Positions 23,875 to 26,710 of a stretch of 26,710 nt of DNA are shown here, piece after piece (the stretch's first letter is position 1; the number at the start of each line of letters is the position of its first letter). Source of the stretch: an uncultured Clostridia bacterium. Lineage in GTDB: Bacteria > Bacillota > Clostridia > Christensenellales > UBA3700. The DNA is taken from positions 1-26,710 of the forward strand of contig CAMWPK010000005.1 of assembly GCA_947176115.1 (NCBI GenBank). Direction: 5' to 3'. Both the position numbers and the translations under genes were made by a program. Below the pieces are notes generated by a model. It was not told the DNA's origin, searched no databases, and worked only from the letters and a program-made list of their open reading frames with translations.

Positions 23875-23988
23875 TGTCATTCGACCGCAGTGGAGAAATC
23901 TCAGAGATTCTTCAATTCGTTATGCTTCGCCGATATAACGACTAAGGTGACTTGTATACGTCATATTGAGCGAAGTCGAAATATCTTC
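23875..23988. repeat. Pair of degenerate intergenic repeats
   Basis: Two related units lie in the same orientation about 84 bp apart: GTCATTCGACCGCAGTGGAG followed by AAATCTC (23876-23902), and GTCATATTGAGCGAAGTCGA followed by AATATCTTC (23960-23988). The style is that of dispersed intergenic repeats common in clostridial and other gut genomes. The first unit runs into the palindrome AATCTC-A-GAGATT (23897-23909). No coding frame covers 23811-24049. Confidence 0.55.
23917..23941. repeat. Stem-loop within the intergenic repeat region
   Basis: TCGTTAT (23917-23923) and ATAACGA (23935-23941) form a perfect 7-bp stem around an 11-base loop. No T-run follows, so it is not a standard terminator; it fits a repeat-element hairpin between the two degenerate units. 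Confidence 0.45.
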
Positions 23989-24014
23989 ACATATTATAAA
24001 TTGGTCTAAACGCA

Positions 24015-24043
24015 TTGCAATATTTGAATTTACGTGCTACAAT
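24015..24043 (+). promoter_or_regulatory. Extended -10 promoter of the small membrane protein
   Basis: TTGCAA (24015-24020), 17-bp spacer ending in TGC, TACAAT (24038-24043). The TGN before the -10 box is the extended -10 element. The ATG starts 6 nt after the box, so the predicted transcript is leaderless. Confidence 0.7.
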
Positions 24044-24049
24044 AAATCT

Positions 24050-24385
24050 ATGACAGACAATAACAACGACAAGACAAAAAAGAATATCAAGTTGTATCAA
24101 TGGCTATACGTCACGCCATTTAGCGTAATAGGCGGAGTAGGAGTATTGGCGGTAGCGATAGTTGCGCTATTCGTATTTATATGTTCGGCAAAATATCTTG
24201 TCGTAAGTTTTACGCTAGAGAGCGCAAAGATTTTCCCTGCGCTTGTATTGACTTTCATAGGTTTCTGCGTTGTTGCCGTACTTGTATTTTCCGAAGTTAT
24301 TTTAATCAAGAAGTATATTAGATCAATTAAAGAATTTATTAAAGAGAAAAAAGAAATTCAAGTTGACGACAATTCTCAAAATTAG
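24050..24385 (+). CDS. Small two-TM membrane protein, unknown function
   Basis: I do not recognise the family. The 111-residue product has a short charged N terminus, two membrane segments (about 22-45 and 61-85) and a Lys/Glu-rich C-terminal tail that should lie on the cytoplasmic side with the N terminus. The longest frame begins at 23966 within the repeat region, but a good extended -10 promoter ends 6 nt before ATG 24050, so the shorter product starting MTDNNNDKTKK is preferred. No ribosome-binding site exists. It converges with the XRE gene across a 26-bp gap without a terminator. Confidence 0.6.
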   Translation: MTDNNNDKTKKNIKLYQWLYVTPFSVIGGVGVLAVAIVALFVFICSAKYLVVSFTLESAKIFPALVLTFIGFCVVAVLVFSEVILIKKYIRSIKEFIKEKKEIQVDDNSQN

Positions 24386-24411
24386 GAAAGTCAAAAAACG
24401 ACCAAAAACAA

Positions 24412-24642
24412 TTATTCTCTTCCAAAAAGCTCGTCAAGAGTGATATTGTAAAAGTTTGCGATAGCAAGCAAAGTTTCGTAGTCGGGACGTACCGCGTCCG
24501 TTTCATAACGCGTATAGTTGACGCGACTTATATTAAGTCTATCTGCCAACTGCTGTTGCGTGAGATTTTCAATTTTTCTAAGTTCTTTTAACTTATTGCC
24601 TATTTGTATCATTTTTCTAAATTTAATTATATCCATTGACAT
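24412..24642 (-). CDS. XRE family (Cro/CI-type) helix-turn-helix repressor
   Basis: A 76-residue (or 66-residue) single-domain DNA-binding protein. The HTH is NLTQQQLADRLNISRVNYTRYETD, followed by the usual YETLLAIANFYNITLDELFG end. Two starts are possible: ATG at 24642 or the internal ATG at 24612 that gives the more standard MIQIGNKLKELRK beginning. Neither has a ribosome site; TATAAT at 24631-24626 on this strand is 13 nt before the inner ATG, and TATAGT at 24662-24657 is 14 nt before the outer one. It is divergent from the membrane protein gene at 24721, and twin palindromes in the gap are its likely operators. No partner toxin gene is visible. Confidence 0.85.
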   Translation of the reverse strand: MSMDIIKFRKMIQIGNKLKELRKIENLTQQQLADRLNISRVNYTRYETDAVRPDYETLLAIANFYNITLDELFGRE

Positions 24643-24664
24643 TGTACAAAATATGTACTATAAT
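24636..24664 (+). promoter_or_regulatory. Perfect consensus promoter of the 24721 gene
   Basis: TTGACA (24636-24641), 17-bp spacer, TATAAT (24659-24664), matching both boxes exactly. The spacer is filled by the first XRE operator copy. The -35 box overlaps the outer start codon of the XRE gene on the other strand. Confidence 0.85.
24643..24658. promoter_or_regulatory. XRE operator copy 1
   Basis: TGTACAAAATATGTAC contains the inverted repeat GTACA-N5-TGTAC. It lies exactly between the -35 and -10 boxes of the rightward promoter. The same 16 bases occur again at 24674-24689. Confidence 0.7.
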
Positions 24665-24673
24665 GATGGAAAA

Positions 24674-24689
24674 TGTACAAAATATGTAC
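24674..24689. promoter_or_regulatory. XRE operator copy 2
   Basis: An identical second copy of TGTACAAAATATGTAC, starting 31 bp after the first, about three helical turns, so both would face the same side of the DNA. It lies in the early transcribed region of the rightward gene. Confidence 0.7.
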
Positions 24690-24720
24690 ATTTTAATAAT
24701 CTAATTTAAGGGTAATAGCT

Positions 24721-25200
24721 ATGAGTCAAGACAATAAGAATCAGACCGCAGAGGGGAAAAAGAGTCATGGGTGTTTAACAGCTTTAATTGTGTTAATTAT
24801 TTTTGGCGTAATTGTGTGCTTCGGTTATGTATATATTCAAAATCAATTAAATCCCAATGATTCCTTAAATCCTACAAATCAAGGTAGTAGTAATAAATTA
24901 TTTAGCAGATCAGCAACCACTAATGATATTTTAATAGATTATGATTTAGATATAGCAAGTTTCGGAATGAAAGCAACAGTAAATCCGCAAAGTGATATAA
25001 ATAATCTTGAATTAACTATAAAATTTTTAGATAGCAACGAAAAAGTTCTTTCAACAAAAGTAAAAGCATTGGGTAACGTAAAAAAAGGAGTGCAAGTAAA
25101 CTTTTCTATTTCAATAGGTGAAATGGGGTGGTCAGTTGCGTGGAATACTAAATACACTTTAGTGACCGTGACCGGCGGAACGGTATCGTATTTTTCTTAA
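24721..25200 (+). CDS. Membrane-anchored protein with FxLYD-like domain
   Basis: A 159-residue protein: a short cytoplasmic N terminus, one membrane segment (about 18-39), an Asn/Ser linker, then an extracellular strand-rich domain (about 70-159) whose pattern (GMKATVNPQSDINNLELTIKFLDSNEKVL) resembles the FxLYD type beta-sandwich. Function is unknown. Codon use differs from neighbours: TTA for Leu, AAT for Asn and AAA for Lys dominate, and the gene is visibly AT-richer, which suggests recent acquisition. AAGGGT precedes the ATG. Its perfect promoter is overlapped by an XRE operator, so it should be silent until the repressor leaves. Confidence 0.7.
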   Translation: MSQDNKNQTAEGKKSHGCLTALIVLIIFGVIVCFGYVYIQNQLNPNDSLNPTNQGSSNKLFSRSATTNDILIDYDLDIASFGMKATVNPQSDINNLELTIKFLDSNEKVLSTKVKALGNVKKGVQVNFSISIGEMGWSVAWNTKYTLVTVTGGTVSYFS

Positions 25201-25273
25201 AAGCTCGGCTTCGCTCAGTTTTGGTCGAATTCCATAGTGTAGGGGATACAATTACGCCTACGAATTGACACTT

Positions 25274-25312
25274 TAAGTAATCATACGAGCGTCAGAGCCT
25301 AGACATTACTTA
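25274..25312. repeat. Inverted repeat at the end of ispDF
   Basis: TAAGTAAT (25274-25281) and ATTACTTA (25305-25312) are perfect 8-base arms around a 23-base loop and overlap the ispDF stop codon. There is no T-run on either strand, so it could slow or terminate convergent transcription only weakly. The rest of 25201-25305 holds no gene; part of it (25203-25230) echoes the repeat seen at 23875. Confidence 0.35.
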
Positions 25313-26427
25313 TATTCTAACACCGCTACGCTACTTACGCTGATACCTTCTTCGCGACCCGCCATACCTAGTTTTTCTGTAGTGGTGGCGGAAATACTTA
25401 CGCAGTTTTCCTCAATACCGATTATGTTGGCAAGGTTGTTTTGTATTGTTGGAATATGCGGAGAAAGTTTTGGCTTTTGCGCCATAATTACCGCGCTCAC
25501 CGACTTGACGGAAAGTCCCTTTGAATTCACCAGTCCGAGCACTTTTTGTAGTAGTTTTACACTGCTTATATCCTTATACTTATTGTCACTGTCGGGGAAG
25601 AGTACCCCTATATCCCTCTCGTGCATGGCCGAAAGTAGCGCGTCCATAATTGCGTGAATAAGCACGTCGCCGTCACTGTGAGCGACTAAGCCCTTATCGT
25701 GTGGGATTTGTACGCCTCCAAGTATAAGTTTCCTGCCCGCGTCAAGTCTATGGGTATCCCAGCCGTTGCCAATTAAATATCCGCCGTTTAGATTTCTGCA
25801 GTCTGAAGGAGTAGTAATTTTGATATTTTCCTCGCTACCGTACGTCAAGTGAATTGGCTTTTTAATATACTCTTGATAGAGCGTAGCGTCGTCTGAGAAG
25901 TCTTTGCCGTTGGCAAAAGCGTAGGCGCTGAGTATTTCGTCCTTTTTGAAAATCTGCGGAGTTTGTATACGGGCAATTATTGAGCGGTCGATAGGTAGAG
26001 AAATATCGTCTTGCAAAATACGTAAGGAATCTACGCTGTTGACGTAGAGTACGCTGTTGCCGTATTGCACTGCGTCTTGCATACCTCTTACGAAACAATC
26101 TTTAGGCAAAAAGCATCTTGCGCCGTCGTGAATTATTACGTAGTCGCAATCGCTCTCTACACACTTTAGTGCGTTGGATATAGATTGAGAGCGTGTAGCT
26201 CCGCCCTCGCAGAGTATAATATTATCCCTGCCTTGGATTATTTTTTCCACGGTAGACTTATCGTTAGCATTGTAGGCAATTATAATTTTAGAAATATCTT
26301 GATGGCAAAAACAGTTCAAAGTCTTTTCAAGCAAGGGCATGCCGTCTACGTTTAACAGTAATTTATTGTATCCCAGTCCGCATCTTTCTCCCATTCCGCC
26401 ACAGGCAAGTATTACGTCAAATTTCAT
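25306..26427 (-). CDS. ispDF: Bifunctional IspD/IspF (MEP pathway)
   Basis: A 373-residue fusion of two enzymes of the non-mevalonate isoprenoid pathway. Residues 1-213 are IspD, 2-C-methyl-D-erythritol 4-phosphate cytidylyltransferase, with the nucleotide site ILACGGMGER and Lys22, GATRSQSISNAL and HDGAR. Residues about 217-373 are IspF, 2-C-methyl-D-erythritol 2,4-cyclodiphosphate synthase, with metal ligands Asp224, His226 and His258 (GNGWDTHRL; HSDGDVLIHAIMDALL) and the terminal TTTEKLGMAGREEGISVSSV. The pair skips the IspE step, as usual for this fusion. GAGG lies upstream of the ATG, which overlaps the end of rqcP by 11 bp, so the two are co-translated. Confidence 0.95.
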   Translation of the reverse strand: MKFDVILACGGMGERCGLGYNKLLLNVDGMPLLEKTLNCFCHQDISKIIIAYNANDKSTVEKIIQGRDNIILCEGGATRSQSISNALKCVESDCDYVIIHDGARCFLPKDCFVRGMQDAVQYGNSVLYVNSVDSLRILQDDISLPIDRSIIARIQTPQIFKKDEILSAYAFANGKDFSDDATLYQEYIKKPIHLTYGSEENIKITTPSDCRNLNGGYLIGNGWDTHRLDAGRKLILGGVQIPHDKGLVAHSDGDVLIHAIMDALLSAMHERDIGVLFPDSDNKYKDISSVKLLQKVLGLVNSKGLSVKSVSAVIMAQKPKLSPHIPTIQNNLANIIGIEENCVSISATTTEKLGMAGREEGISVSSVAVLEYK

Positions 26428-26668
26428 CGCTAATAACCTCGTACATATCGCTACAATCTTGTTTTTTTGCGTTTTCGTTCACCTGCAAAATTTTGAAAGA
26501 AAACTCCTTATCGCCAAAGAAAAGCGTAACTACGTCGCCCACTTTGACTTGCGTACCTGCCTTGGCTTGACGATTGTTGATTTGCGCTCTTCCGCTGTCG
26601 CAAGCGTCGTTGGCGACTGTTCTACGCTTGATTATTCTCGATACCTTCAAAAATTTGTCTAATCTCAT
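26417..26668 (-). CDS. rqcP: S4-domain ribosome quality-control factor RqcP (YabO)
   Basis: An 83-residue S4 RNA-binding protein. The N-terminal MRLDKFLKVSRIIKRRTVAN, the loop GRAQINNRQAKAGTQVKVGD and the C-terminal MYEVISDE match YabO of Bacillus, now RqcP, which binds the 50S subunit next to the peptidyl-tRNA and helps RqcH add alanine tails to stalled chains. Length is typical. AGAGG precedes the ATG on this strand. A TATAAT at 26707-26702 is a likely -10 box, but the -35 would lie past the right edge. It is the first gene of the rqcP-ispDF pair. Confidence 0.9.
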   Translation of the reverse strand: MRLDKFLKVSRIIKRRTVANDACDSGRAQINNRQAKAGTQVKVGDVVTLFFGDKEFSFKILQVNENAKKQDCSDMYEVISDEI

Positions 26669-26710
26669 ATTTCCTCTTAATATTGATAAAAGATTTATAA
26701 TATTATAATA

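Noticed and set aside
23875..23988. CRISPR array
   Set aside because: Only two diverged units are present, with no uniform spacers and no cas genes.
24412..24642. Toxin-antitoxin pair formed by the XRE protein and a neighbour
   Set aside because: Neither neighbour resembles a known toxin, and both are membrane proteins not in an operon with the XRE gene; the divergent repressor reading fits the operators better.

Overview
The window looks like a chromosomal segment from a low-to-medium GC Firmicutes-type bacterium, most likely an uncultured gut member of the class Clostridia. Reasons: Gram-positive type lipoproteins, a PadR-DUF1700-DUF4097 cassette, the RqcP (YabO) S4 protein, an IspD-IspF fusion, formate-tetrahydrofolate ligase, sigma-A type promoters with 16-17 bp spacers and G-rich Shine-Dalgarno sites. 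The order-level placement is inference. I saw no rRNA, tRNA, CRISPR array, insertion sequence or prophage. No gap without a gene exceeds 300 bases.

Layout. 1-2010: a divergent promoter at the left edge, then an autoregulated-looking padR-DUF1700-DUF4097 operon. 2007-2741 (minus): membrane-anchored SGNH hydrolase. 2862-3668: rsmI with its own promoter, followed by a terminator. 3801-7346: tetR, a GH110-like beta-helix glycosidase and an Old Yellow Enzyme, probably one regulated catabolic operon. 7437-8240: lipoprotein with a strong terminator. 8318-19573: a long same-strand run fhs, glnS, unknown 162-aa gene, asnA, exonuclease-BRCT, rsmF, 2-hydroxyacid dehydrogenase, aminotransferase, mutarotase, ROK kinase, mostly with overlaps or gaps under 35 bp. 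19587-22724: trmB coupled to a large transglutaminase lipoprotein. 22759-25200: accessory-looking zone with a His-rich metal exporter, degenerate intergenic repeats, a small membrane protein, and an XRE repressor divergent from an AT-rich membrane protein with two identical operators between them. 25306-26668 (minus): rqcP-ispDF.

How it fits together. Most of the window is housekeeping: one-carbon metabolism, glutamine/asparagine supply and charging, rRNA and tRNA methylation, isoprenoid precursors and ribosome rescue. The regulated modules are envelope sensing (PadR), carbohydrate use (TetR-GH110-OYE) and the XRE switch.

Most unusual observations: several promoters whose -10 box sits only 6-8 nt upstream of a start codon with no (or weak) Shine-Dalgarno site, which predicts leaderless mRNAs; the 31-bp-spaced twin operators of the XRE module; a cytoplasmic GH110-like enzyme paired with a flavoenzyme; and an unrecognised gene wedged between glnS and asnA. 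Five start codons given here are downstream of the longest open frame (DUF1700, TetR, RsmF, dehydrogenase, small membrane protein), plus the exporter, because ribosome-binding sites or promoters favour the internal start.
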